This document shows positions 1 through 8,466 of a DNA stretch of 64,000 nt, piece by piece. Both the position numbers and the translations under genes were made by a program. The stretch covers positions 62,001-126,000 of the forward strand of contig JACKAG010000003.1 of NCBI GenBank assembly GCA_020635195.1, in the 5' to 3' direction. The notes under the pieces were generated by a model. That model was not told the DNA's origin. It was given only the letters and a program-made list of their open reading frames with translations, and did no database searches. Source of the DNA: Deltaproteobacteria bacterium (GTDB taxonomy: Bacteria; Bdellovibrionota_B; Oligoflexia; Oligoflexales; Bog-1112). The first letter of the stretch is position 1. Each line of letters starts with the position of its first letter.

Positions 1-353
1 AAGCCTTTTTCCTGAAGAGTTGTCATGACGGTTTTGATGGAAGGGTTTTGATAACGCATCATGTAAGTGACATAGACGTTGGGGCCGGTGATCTTCTGAA
101 TGTTTGTGGCAAGATTTTTGGTGTGGATAAGGAGAGGGGAACCCTGAGCACTCCAGATCGCTCGATATGCTTTTGCAGACTTTGCAGGTCTGAAGGGAAG
201 TATAAAGAGATGGAGGATCATCCAGCGGATGAGAGGATGGCTGTCTATTACACGAGGATCGGAGAGAAATTCTTTCAGATACTTTCTGACATCCCTGATC
301 TGAGTAGAATCGGGTGTTCCAAGATTCAGCAGGACCAGCGCTTTTTTCTGCAT
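1..353 (-). CDS. hemH: Ferrochelatase, N-terminal part (runs off the left edge)
   Basis: This is the first ~117 codons of ferrochelatase, which inserts Fe(II) into protoporphyrin IX in the last step of heme synthesis. Reading the reverse strand from ATG at 353 gives a start LVLLNLGTPDS, then KYLKEFLSDPRVID and a YRAIW...GSPLL stretch, all typical of the ferrochelatase N-terminus. A purine-rich AAAGG lies about 9 bases upstream of the ATG. The frame stays open to base 1, so the catalytic His and Glu of the C-terminal half lie outside the window. It is separated from the next minus-strand gene by 175 bases in which I see no gene. Confidence 0.88.
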   Translation of the reverse strand, partial: MQKKALVLLNLGTPDSTQIRDVRKYLKEFLSDPRVIDSHPLIRWMILHLFILPFRPAKSAKAYRAIWSAQGSPLLIHTKNLATNIQKITGPNVYVTYMMRYQNPSIKTVMTTLQEKG

Positions 354-528
354 AGCAAAGACCTTTCGTTCTATTCTGTTCTCTGCATGAGATAACAAAA
401 TCAGGCATCTGCTGTAAGGTTTTTTATGATTTCCGGGAGATTATCTGCTGCTTCCGGGTCTGATCAGCCCGCTCTTCAGCCCGCTTCTCTGCTCTTTACC
501 GATTCTTATACTTCTGTATGGCTATTGT

Positions 529-1299
529 TTAACGAAAGGTTTTTGTATCTTCGGTGATGCTGTATTTCTGACGGAGAGTCTCATAATCTTTTCCGCCAAC
601 GATTTTTTTTAGCGCCTGATCCAGGGGGCTGACAAGATGGTCCGGGGTCTGGATGTTGAAAGCATAACAGAAATCAATATCTTCGAGGGTGTGAATCATA
701 CGATAGGTTCCATCCGGGATGTTCATATCCTTAAGGATCTGAGCAAAACTCTGGTTCTGATAGGCAACGCCGTCTACTTGTCCTTTGTTCATGAGTTTCA
801 CCAGTTGTCTGGGATCATTGACGGTCTGGATCTGTGTAAATCCCTGTGCCCTGGCCAGTTGCCATGCAGCATCTTCCCTGATCGCGGCGAGTCTCAGAGT
901 ACTCTTCATGCTCTCAATCCCATCTTTGGGGATATCTTCTCTGCTTGTGAAGATCGCCAGTTTTGAACCCCTGGAAATCGGACAGGCCCATTTAAACAGA
1001 GAGCGGCGAGCGTTGGTTCTGGCTGTAGTAAAAAGAACGGTATTCTTTCTCTTTTCCAGGTAATCATAACCCCTTGCCCAGGGGACCAGGATGATTTTTT
1101 TTTGTGTAAAACCTGCTTCCTTGAGCATGAGTTTTAAGAGATCTACGGAAAAGCCTGTCAGCTCATTCTCCCCTTTTCGGAAGTTATATGGCTTGAATTC
1201 TTCAGTAAAATAATTCAGCTCGTCTCCAGCTGACTGCCCGGATACAGGTGTAGTTAGTAGTAGGGCCAGAATGATGAGGTGTTTTTTATATTTTGCCAT
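529..1299 (-). CDS. Exported solute-binding protein, amino-acid ABC type (SBP_bac_3-like)
   Basis: A 256-residue exported protein. Residues 1-23 form a signal peptide (basic MAKYKKH, hydrophobic ILALLLTTPV, small residues before the cleavage site). The body has the periplasmic binding protein fold signature of family 3: a first lobe with GFSVDLLKLMLKEAG, a middle WARGYDYLEKRKN segment, and a second lobe with DPRQLVKLMNKGQVDGVAYQ. Such proteins bind polar amino acids or similar small solutes. No permease or ATPase gene is adjacent, so it could be an orphan or a sensor-type binding protein. The ligand cannot be read from sequence. Confidence 0.8.
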   Translation of the reverse strand: MAKYKKHLIILALLLTTPVSGQSAGDELNYFTEEFKPYNFRKGENELTGFSVDLLKLMLKEAGFTQKKIILVPWARGYDYLEKRKNTVLFTTARTNARRSLFKWACPISRGSKLAIFTSREDIPKDGIESMKSTLRLAAIREDAAWQLARAQGFTQIQTVNDPRQLVKLMNKGQVDGVAYQNQSFAQILKDMNIPDGTYRMIHTLEDIDFCYAFNIQTPDHLVSPLDQALKKIVGGKDYETLRQKYSITEDTKTFR

Positions 1300-1555
1300 A
1301 AAAACCTTTGAGAAACTTTTTTGTTCTGTCGTTCAGAGAACTCTTAACAGGTAACAGGCGATCCTTCTTGTGAATTTCAGGTATTTGATGACTATCATTA
1401 TAGCATACAGGCTGATCTCTGATTCTAAAGGGGCTGGGCTCTCTTGCATTTTTGCTCGCCTGGGCTGCGCTCGCGGATTTTTGTTGATGTGGCAAAAAAA
1501 TCAAGAGTATCAGGATAAAGCGTCTCAGTTAAAATACCGGGAGATATCCTGCTGA

Positions 1556-3181
1556 TTGTCGCATTGTCATAGGCTGTCATATCTGGTAACTGAGATGGGT
1601 TGGCGGCAGGCCCTGTCGTACCATGGAGGGACAGAATTGGATTTTACATTCGACTTTATTTCTGTTGTGATGCTGGCTTCTCTTGCCATGATGGTGTGGG
1701 CCTGCATTGAAGTCGGAAGCAATGATGCCACAAATCTGGTCAATGCAGTCTTTGGAGCCAGAGTTCTGAAGCGAAAAACTGCAGTCCTGATTGCCGGAGT
1801 CTTTGTTGTGCTGGGGGCAACTTTTGCAAGCCCTGTTATGGACACGGTGCGTAAAGGCATTTTCAATGCTTCCATGTTTGATGCCGCAGGAGTTGCTTCT
1901 GTTTTTATCACATCTTACCTGGTGAATACAGTTCTGCTCTACGCTTATTCAGCTTATGGGTTACCCATCAGTACGACAGCCACTCTGGTTTTTTCTCTGG
2001 CCGGGGGGGCAATTGGGGTGTCCGGGAATCCCGCTGTGGTTGCCTGGCCCATGATGGGCAGGGTTGTGAGTGCAATTTTTGTTTCTATTTTTCTGAGTGG
2101 GATGTCTGCTTTTCTGGTTCAGAGGATGTTCCGGGGGGCTATCCGCAAAGATGCACAGAACCATGAGCTGGTTCTTTTGCATGGTCCATGGATGACCGGT
2201 ATGATCCTGGCATCATTGGGCTGGTTTATGATTGTCAAGGGAATGTCAGGATTTCCTATGATTCAGGAGCTGGGTCTGGAAAGGATGGGAGAGCTGGGTG
2301 CGGGAGGTCTTCTTCTGAGTTTGTGGGGATTCTTTACTCTGCTGACCCATCTGTTTCTGGTTCTGGCAGGCAGAAGAGGGACGCTTTATCTGTTTCATGG
2401 GACCTCAGTTCTTGGGATGATTTGTATGGCTGTTGCCTTTGGACAGAATGATCTGGCCAACTGTGCCTCACCTGGTCTCGCAGTCTGGCTGATCTGGCGT
2501 GAGGGTGTCGGTGATGCAGGCAGAATATCGATCCCTCTGTGGACACTCTTTGGCTGTGGATTCCTGATGTTTCTGGGAATGAGAACGCAACGGGCTCAGC
2601 GGGTCACCCGGGCGGAGATTAATACGGCTTCTCAACAGTCAAAAGTCAGGCTGTATGCTCCTGTCTGGTGTGTCCGTCTGGCGGGGCTTCTTCTCAGAGC
2701 GCAGCATCCGGCTGTTTCCGGAGCCCCCCGGTCCACCTCTGAAGTCAGCGATGTTGCTCCGGAGCCTACACGGAATGAGGAAGGTAAAAAGTTTCATTAC
2801 GATCCTCTGCGAGCCTCCGTTATTCTGGCGGTTAGTGCCTGTGTCATTGCTTTTGCCTCTGGCCTTGGTCTGCCAGTTTCGACAACTTATGTCAGTTTTG
2901 CAGCTGTGATTGCAACGGGCTGGGGTGACAGAATTTTTTCCAGAGGACGCTCTGATCTTAAGCTGGGGCGCGCGCTTTGGGTTGTCGTAAGCTGGTTGAT
3001 GGGAGCTGTGTTATCTGCACTCGCTTCTTTTCTTCTGGCTTTTATGATCAGCCGTCTGACCTGGATTGGCCTTGCGCTGGCTTTTATTCTGAATTTTACG
3101 CTCAGGTATTTTTTTCGTAAGCGGGCGGATCGCCATGAAATAACACACCATCTTATGCGTGCAAACAAGAAGAATGTTTGA
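1556..3181 (+). CDS. PiT-family inorganic phosphate permease
   Basis: A ~540-residue multi-spanning membrane protein of the PiT (phosphate/cation symport) family. The two family repeats are visible: the first with GSNDATNLVNAVFGA followed by YGLPISTTATLVFSLAGG, the second with GQNDLANCASPG and later LGLPVSTTYVSFAAVIATGWG. About ten hydrophobic segments are interspersed. A hydrophilic stretch around residues 340-415 separates the halves, as in other PiT proteins. Start: TTG at 1556 has GGGAGA upstream; ATG at 1595 (residue 14) is an alternative. It stands alone between genes on the opposite strand. The substrate is inferred from the family. Confidence 0.85.
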   Translation: MSHCHRLSYLVTEMGWRQALSYHGGTELDFTFDFISVVMLASLAMMVWACIEVGSNDATNLVNAVFGARVLKRKTAVLIAGVFVVLGATFASPVMDTVRKGIFNASMFDAAGVASVFITSYLVNTVLLYAYSAYGLPISTTATLVFSLAGGAIGVSGNPAVVAWPMMGRVVSAIFVSIFLSGMSAFLVQRMFRGAIRKDAQNHELVLLHGPWMTGMILASLGWFMIVKGMSGFPMIQELGLERMGELGAGGLLLSLWGFFTLLTHLFLVLAGRRGTLYLFHGTSVLGMICMAVAFGQNDLANCASPGLAVWLIWREGVGDAGRISIPLWTLFGCGFLMFLGMRTQRAQRVTRAEINTASQQSKVRLYAPVWCVRLAGLLLRAQHPAVSGAPRSTSEVSDVAPEPTRNEEGKKFHYDPLRASVILAVSACVIAFASGLGLPVSTTYVSFAAVIATGWGDRIFSRGRSDLKLGRALWVVVSWLMGAVLSALASFLLAFMISRLTWIGLALAFILNFTLRYFFRKRADRHEITHHLMRANKKNV

Positions 3182-3189
3182 GCCTCTTC

Positions 3190-3864
3190 TCAGGATGAGC
3201 ATGGCTGATTCAGCGGAAGTGCTGCGGCACTCTGCTGTATTTTATCTGTGATCGTTTTGTGGATTGTGCTGCGTGAATGGAAAAGGAATAAAATGCTGCC
3301 GTCAGGTTGTGGGTAAAGCTCACAGAGCTTTTGTTGCTGGTCGAGGAGCAGCAGTTCCGAAGCCAGCTGTTCCAGGCTTATGAATGGAGTTTCACAAGCG
3401 GGCTCTGTGTTACAGGAGAACTCTTTCCAGAACAAATGGAGCTTCTGATGATTTCCGGACCCTTTCAGAACATTTTCAGCCTGATTTAGTAACTGTAACA
3501 TACGACGATCCTCCAGAGATGTACATGCAGAGTCCCTGACTGTTTTGAGGCCGTGGATACAGTGGCTGCCCTCAATCAGGATGGCAGCAGTGCACAGTGG
3601 TGTGGTGATATAGTTCAAATCAGACAGTGTTGTCGCAGCAACAGAGCAGGCGGCTCCGACCATTCCGGAAGCAGCAAAAAGAAGATCTCTTCTGAGCAGT
3701 TGTGACTGGCGGGTGATGATCTTGTTATTGTGATGGTAATACTCACGGCAGGAAAAATGTTCGATAAATGCATGGGTTTCGGGAGAGTGTAAGGCGAAAG
3801 AAAAGGCAACTGTGCTCATGATAAAGTATTTTCGTAAAGAAAAAAAAAGATAATGAATCTTCAT
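3190..3864 (-). CDS. Exported protein of unknown function
   Basis: I do not recognise this ~224-residue protein. I chose the ATG at 3864, preceded by GGGAGAAGGA, because the resulting product begins with a clear signal peptide (MKIHYLFFSLRKYF then a hydrophobic run ending in THA). The body has a second hydrophobic Ala/Gly-rich segment (DLLFAASGMVGAACSVAA), a helical region with Leu/Gln-rich stretches, and scattered Cys. It ends only 8 bases from the phosphate permease stop on the other strand, so the two are convergent. The frame could start earlier at 3921, but that would bury the signal peptide. Confidence 0.6.
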   Translation of the reverse strand: MKIHYLFFSLRKYFIMSTVAFSFALHSPETHAFIEHFSCREYYHHNNKIITRQSQLLRRDLLFAASGMVGAACSVAATTLSDLNYITTPLCTAAILIEGSHCIHGLKTVRDSACTSLEDRRMLQLLNQAENVLKGSGNHQKLHLFWKEFSCNTEPACETPFISLEQLASELLLLDQQQKLCELYPQPDGSILFLFHSRSTIHKTITDKIQQSAAALPLNQPCSS

Positions 3865-4110
3865 TCTTTTTTGTATCCTTCTCCCGTCACAGCGCCTTTG
3901 AGGCACTGTTTTTCTATTCATAACATCAGCTTAAAAAAAACACATCTTATTTTACTGGCCAGGATATGACAGGCTTATCCTGAAAGGGTTTTTCTGAAAG
4001 TCCCGGGGAGAATTCCTGTTTATGTGGATAGCCGGAGTGAAATTGAGCGGGGATCATGTTAAGCTATCAGAACATGAACGGACATTTCATCGTGATGGCA
4101 AAGGACAGAA

Positions 4111-4467
4111 GTGAAAAAGAAGAAAATACTGATCGCAGACGATGACCATGAGTGCCGGGCGTTACTGAAAGAAGTTTTGGTTCCTGATTTTGATATTCTG
4201 GAAGCTTCCGATGGTCATGAAGCAGTTAATATGCTGAATGGGCGAAATGTTGATCTGATGATTTCGGATCTGAAGATGCCGGTGCAGGATGGAATGGACA
4301 CAATTCTCGAAGCCCGGCATCTTCAGCCACGATTAAAGATTGTCATTGTCTCAGGCTATCAGGAAGATATCCGGAGAATGAAGCTGTTCAAAGCAGATTA
4401 TGCCTTTGAAAAGCCTTTTGATGTTCTGGAAGTTTCAGCAAAGATAAGACAGATTCTTTCTGATTAG
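4111..4467 (+). CDS. Stand-alone response-regulator receiver protein (CheY-like)
   Basis: A 118-residue single receiver domain with nothing after it. The acidic pocket is D10/D11 (ILIADDDHE), the phospho-acceptor is D53 (LMISDLKMP), the switch Ser is S81 (VIVSGY), and the conserved Lys is K101 (FEKPF). All key residues are present, so it should be phosphorylatable. Start is GTG with AAAGGA just upstream. No histidine kinase is next to it, so its partner is unknown; with no output domain it probably acts by protein contact. Confidence 0.9.
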   Translation: MKKKKILIADDDHECRALLKEVLVPDFDILEASDGHEAVNMLNGRNVDLMISDLKMPVQDGMDTILEARHLQPRLKIVIVSGYQEDIRRMKLFKADYAFEKPFDVLEVSAKIRQILSD

Positions 4468-4490
4468 CCGTGAAATCCAGACTGCGGGAG

Positions 4491-5198
4491 TCAGACCGGA
4501 ATACCAAGCTGATCCCGGATAATACCGGCCATTTTTTCGATGGTCTGCTCAATTGTCAGATCACTTGAATCCAGGACAATTGCGTCTTTTGCCTGGCGCA
4601 GGGGGGCTGTTTCTCTCTGAGAATCCTGCTGGTCCCGTCTTTTCAGGTCTTCTGTCAGGCTACTGAGGTCTGGTTCCGGAGCTGAAGGCTGGTTTGTCTG
4701 TAATTGTATTTTTCGTCTGTAGGCCCGCTGTTCCGGACTGGCCGTCAGGAAAATTTTGAGCTGGGCTCCCGGAAAGACGACGGTCCCGGTATCTCTGCCA
4801 TCAAGCAGGGCACCATGCCGGCATTTCAGGGCCCATTCTCTCTGAACAGGCAGGAGAGCTTCGCGCAGGGGGGCACTGGTCGCGATTTTGCTGGCCTTCC
4901 AGCTCAGATCTTCTGTATAAAGATAAGGGTTTAACAGAGTTCCCTGATAGTGAATGTTTCCACTGTCCGGGTCATGCTGTCCGTACTGATGGAAAGACTC
5001 TGCAAGCTTACACAAGCCTCTCTCATCCTCCAGGGGAATGTGTTCCATACTGGCCAGGTAGGCAATACTGCGGTACAGGGCTCCGGTATTTACATAGGTA
5101 AAACCGATGCGTTCTGCCACCCTCTGACAGATACTTGACTTGCCTGAACCAGCAGGACCATCAACGGTAATGATAAGAGGTTCCTGCATCTGATCCAT
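4491..5198 (-). CDS. cmk: Cytidylate kinase
   Basis: A 235-residue (d)CMP kinase that phosphorylates CMP/dCMP to the diphosphate. The P-loop is GPAGSGKSS at residues 14-22, followed by the family's YVNTGALYRSIAY substrate loop, and by LLDGRDTGTVVFPGAQLKIFLTAS, where family members have the conserved (G)RDIGTVVFP-type motif. Length is normal for bacterial Cmk. The ATG at 5198 has AGGA 9 bases upstream. In many proteobacteria cmk is followed by rpsA; here rpsA is 36 kb away. It lies downstream of accA on the same strand with a 154-base gap. Confidence 0.93.
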   Translation of the reverse strand: MDQMQEPLIITVDGPAGSGKSSICQRVAERIGFTYVNTGALYRSIAYLASMEHIPLEDERGLCKLAESFHQYGQHDPDSGNIHYQGTLLNPYLYTEDLSWKASKIATSAPLREALLPVQREWALKCRHGALLDGRDTGTVVFPGAQLKIFLTASPEQRAYRRKIQLQTNQPSAPEPDLSSLTEDLKRRDQQDSQRETAPLRQAKDAIVLDSSDLTIEQTIEKMAGIIRDQLGIPV

Positions 5199-5352
5199 GA
5201 GAAGCAGTCCTTTCTGTTGTGCTTATGTTTCTCAAAACCTGCCAGACAGACTCCCATGAAGGTGGAGTCCTGGAGGCGTTTTTATATCGTATCGTTATCG
5301 TATAAGATCTGTCCGCTTTGCTCGCGGATTTTAGCTTTTGTCTTGCCTGGTC

Positions 5353-6303
5353 TTATTGTGTCATCTGGCCCATCCGGAGATACTTTTCCATTCTTGCTTG
5401 TCGCAGCGCTTCTCCACTCATTCCCTCCATGCTTTTCAGATCCTGAAGAATGGTACTTCTGATCGCTTCTGCTGTGACATCGGGGCCCCGATGAGCTCCG
5501 CCAAGAGGTTCGCCAATGATGGAATCAATGATGCCATATGAAAGAGCTGCATCGGCAGTGAGCTTCAGGGCATTTGCCGCCTCCGGGGCCCGGGAAGCAT
5601 CTTTCATCAGAATTGACGCACAGCCTTCCGGGGATATGACAGAATATGTGGAATACTGGAGCATGTGAACCCGGTTGCCGACCCCCAGAGCGAGAGCTCC
5701 GCCGCTACCGCCTTCGCCAGTGACGATGCAGATAATCGGAATTTTTAGTCTGGACATCACCATAATATTTTTACCAATAGCCTCAGATTGTCCACGTTCT
5801 TCGGCCCCGACCCCGGGATAAGCTCCCGGGGTGTCAATCAGCGTGACGACAGGCAGTGAAAACCTCTCAGCCATGGACATGAGCCTCAGGGCTTTCCTGT
5901 ATCCTTCAGGTTTGGGCATTCCGAAGTTTCTGAGGATGTTTTCTTTGGTTCCTCTGCCCTTCTGGTGGCCCATGATGACAAGCGGCTTTTGTGCAATCTT
6001 TCCAAGGCCACAGACAATTGCTGGGTCATCATAAAAGTTCCGGTCCCCGTGAAGCTCCAGGAACTCATGGCAGATTTTTTGTATCAGTTCCATGACATTA
6101 GGTCTGCGGGGATGGCGGGAAATCTGAGTGGCTTCATAGGGTTTCAGGGATGCAAACATCTGTCGTCTGAGCTTCAGAGCCTTGCTTTCCAGCTCCTGTA
6201 CTTCTTTGTCCAGATTGATCGCCTGAGTCCTGGCCATGCGACGAAGCTCTTCTATCTGAATTTCCAGTTCTGCAATGGGCTTTTCAAAGGGGATATAGTC
6301 CAC
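5353..6303 (-). CDS. accA: Acetyl-CoA carboxylase carboxyltransferase subunit alpha
   Basis: A 316-residue alpha subunit of the carboxyltransferase that moves carboxyl from biotin to acetyl-CoA, the first committed step of fatty acid synthesis. Recognisable are the N-terminal FEKPIAELEIQIEELR helix, HGDRNFYDDPAIVCGLG, GHQKGRGTKEN, the oxyanion-type segment DTPGAYPGVGAEERGQ, and GEGGSGGALALGVGNRV. It is full length. It faces away from the RING/LRR gene, so the 6304-6569 gap probably holds divergent promoters. Confidence 0.96.
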   Translation of the reverse strand: MDYIPFEKPIAELEIQIEELRRMARTQAINLDKEVQELESKALKLRRQMFASLKPYEATQISRHPRRPNVMELIQKICHEFLELHGDRNFYDDPAIVCGLGKIAQKPLVIMGHQKGRGTKENILRNFGMPKPEGYRKALRLMSMAERFSLPVVTLIDTPGAYPGVGAEERGQSEAIGKNIMVMSRLKIPIICIVTGEGGSGGALALGVGNRVHMLQYSTYSVISPEGCASILMKDASRAPEAANALKLTADAALSYGIIDSIIGEPLGGAHRGPDVTAEAIRSTILQDLKSMEGMSGEALRQARMEKYLRMGQMTQ

Positions 6304-6569
6304 AAATGACTCTCTTCATTATGTGATATCAAGGGTATATCTGGTTATAAGGGAACCAGAATGGTTTTTGTCTCTTGTTTTTTTCTCCCGAGTGTTACCT
6401 TGTGTTACAGAAAAGTCCCGGGAATCTTTTTTCAGGAAACTGACTTTAACATACTGACCGAATGCTGCATCTGCTATTTTATACAGCCATGGGGTTTTAG
6501 AGACGGTTCCAATGACTTTTGTCTGAGCGCATCTTTTTTTTCAGAATTTTCAGAAGGGGAGGCTGATTG

Positions 6570-7682
6570 ATGGCTGGATTCTGTCTGTGGCCTGTTTCGA
6601 TGATTGCTTTTTTCTTTATTTCATTTCAGAGTTTTGCCGCGGAATTTCCGGAGGGGGACGACATATGCACTGTAAAAACATTGCCGACCCCGGAAGAGGA
6701 AACAGATGATGGCAACAGAGCTGTCACAAGCAGTTCTTCCTGTGAGGATGGCATCAACAGCTCGTCCGATAACGACAGCCTGTGTTCAATCTGCCTGACT
6801 TCGGTGCTTGAGAGATCTCCGCTGGATGGGGTGGCATGTGAATCCTGCAACAGAAGCCTGCCGGAATGGGTAAGGCAGGGGCTTGTGCATCCGGACTGTG
6901 AAGTGATCACACTTATCTGTCAGCATAGATTTCACCGGATTTGCCTGACTCTTTACGAGTCCCAGGTCCGTATGAGCGAAGAGATAAGAATCTTTGCCTG
7001 CCCCTGTTGTCGGGGCCCTGTTTGTCGTCGCCGTCCTGACAGCCGATTTATCTGTTCAGACTCCGGAAACATTCTTCCTATGACGGTCTGGAGCCAGCTC
7101 CCTTCTGCTATTATGAAGCCTCTTTTGCTTCAGATAAAAAGGAAAGCAAACCAGCAAGATCAGGTGCTGAAAAAGAGGTTATATTCTTATTGTGACAGAG
7201 TTTTTAATGCGGAATTTAAAAAACATCAGAATCATCTTAGGTGTGTGATTCTTTGTATGCACAGGCCGCACAATCTTTCCTTCAAAGATGTGCTGGGTCC
7301 GAACGTCAGGTGGCTTTGTCTGAGTAAAAGTGAGCTTACAGCGAGTGATCTTGATGAGTTGCTTGGCGCTATGGAAGAAAATGAATCGCTGACCCATCTT
7401 GATCTTTCCGGGAATAATATTGATGCAGGAGGGGCAGAGAAACTGGCCAAAGCACTTGAGAAAAATAAATTGCTGACCCATCTTGATCTTTCCGGGAACA
7501 GAATCGGTCAGAAAGGACTCAGAACTTTTCGTGAACATCTCAAAGATAATGCTGTGATCCAATGTCTGGATCTTTCCGACAATCAGATATGTCCTGATAT
7601 TTTTGATAAGATATATGATCGCTTACACTCTATGGCCTCTTGTCGTGGGTCCAGGGCTCTGAAATCTGTGATTATTCTGTGA
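6570..7682 (+). CDS. Secreted RING-H2 finger and leucine-rich-repeat protein
   Basis: A 370-residue exported protein joining two eukaryotic-type modules. Start ATG 6570 has GGGGAGG 7 bases upstream; a signal peptide (hydrophobic MIAFFFISFQSFA) follows. A complete RING-H2 pattern is present: C72-x2-C75, a 41-residue loop, C117-x-H119-x2-H122-x2-C125, then C144-x2-C147. The loop holds an extra CESC pair. A basic, helical linker leads to at least three 28-residue ribonuclease-inhibitor-type leucine-rich repeats near residues 276-340 (LDLSGNNI, LDLSGNRI, LDLSDNQI). RING domains recruit ubiquitin-conjugating enzymes in eukaryotes, and LRRs bind partners; a role as an exported ubiquitin-ligase mimic is inference. 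The next gene follows after 82 bases on the same strand. Confidence 0.8.
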   Translation: MAGFCLWPVSMIAFFFISFQSFAAEFPEGDDICTVKTLPTPEEETDDGNRAVTSSSSCEDGINSSSDNDSLCSICLTSVLERSPLDGVACESCNRSLPEWVRQGLVHPDCEVITLICQHRFHRICLTLYESQVRMSEEIRIFACPCCRGPVCRRRPDSRFICSDSGNILPMTVWSQLPSAIMKPLLLQIKRKANQQDQVLKKRLYSYCDRVFNAEFKKHQNHLRCVILCMHRPHNLSFKDVLGPNVRWLCLSKSELTASDLDELLGAMEENESLTHLDLSGNNIDAGGAEKLAKALEKNKLLTHLDLSGNRIGQKGLRTFREHLKDNAVIQCLDLSDNQICPDIFDKIYDRLHSMASCRGSRALKSVIIL

Positions 7683-7764
7683 TCTTCTGACATGAGAGCC
7701 TCTTCTGTTGCAGACTTTATGGGAGCTGCCGATATGGTGGAAAAGTCAGAAACAGGAGTTGCGG

Positions 7765-8355
7765 ATGAACGTAAGGTTTCTTCTGCTGTGTTCTGCCATG
7801 TCACTGTGTTTTACTTTTCTTCAGATGGATATTCTTTTCGGAGAAAATGGCGCAAAAAAGGTTTTTAATGGAAGAAAAAATCTGAAAAAAGTACATATAA
7901 ATCTTGGTAAATATAAAAATATCCTGGGTTTTGAACAAAGAAGGGTCGATCGGTCTGCTAATGAGCATGCTGCAAAAGAATTTCTGAATCTTGATCAGCT
8001 TGTTCAGGATGATCGTTTTGTGTCATCCCATTATCTTGGCGTTTTTGTTGTTCATATGACTCTGGCTCAGCCCTTTACCGAAAAGGATCGTCATCATCTG
8101 GATCAGAAAAGCTCTTTTCCTGGCCATGAAATTCTTGAAAAAGGAAGTTTTGCAACAAAAAATAAGGGAATATGGTGGAAGTGTCTTCAGCGATTTGTCG
8201 GTATGAATTATGTCAAATACATGGTGATCTTCGGAAATCAGTATCAGACAGATATTGTGGCAGCTTTCTATGAAGAAAGATACAGCCGGACATTTATTCC
8301 CTCACTTATGAAGCAGATGATTGCCCTGTCTTATATTTCTGATGAAAAACTCTGA
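7765..8355 (+). CDS. Exported protein of unknown function
   Basis: About 196 residues, not recognised. The ATG at 7765, with CAGGAG upstream, gives an N-terminal signal peptide (MNVRFLLLCSAMSLCFTF). The mature part is rich in Lys, Phe and aromatic residues, with no repeats or Cys motif that I can name. It lies between the RING/LRR gene and the PUFA synthase operon, all on the same strand, so it could be co-transcribed with either. The 112 bases before the pfaD start contain no other gene. Confidence 0.6.
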   Translation: MNVRFLLLCSAMSLCFTFLQMDILFGENGAKKVFNGRKNLKKVHINLGKYKNILGFEQRRVDRSANEHAAKEFLNLDQLVQDDRFVSSHYLGVFVVHMTLAQPFTEKDRHHLDQKSSFPGHEILEKGSFATKNKGIWWKCLQRFVGMNYVKYMVIFGNQYQTDIVAAFYEERYSRTFIPSLMKQMIALSYISDEKL

Positions 8356-8466
8356 TCGCTCCGGCCCTTGTTTCATAAAGAAAGATCTCTGAGTTTTCGG
8401 TCTGGAGGATTATCAGGGCTTCTGTTAAGCTCCTGCTGTTATTTTTCAGATCTTGTGGAGCTTTCT

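Noticed and set aside
48..395. Plus-strand open frame at the left edge
   Set aside because: It is the antisense of the ferrochelatase start, which has a clear family match on the minus strand.
6361..6570. 69-codon plus-strand frame before the RING/LRR gene
   Set aside because: No ribosome-binding site and no protein-like features; the region is better read as a divergent promoter gap.
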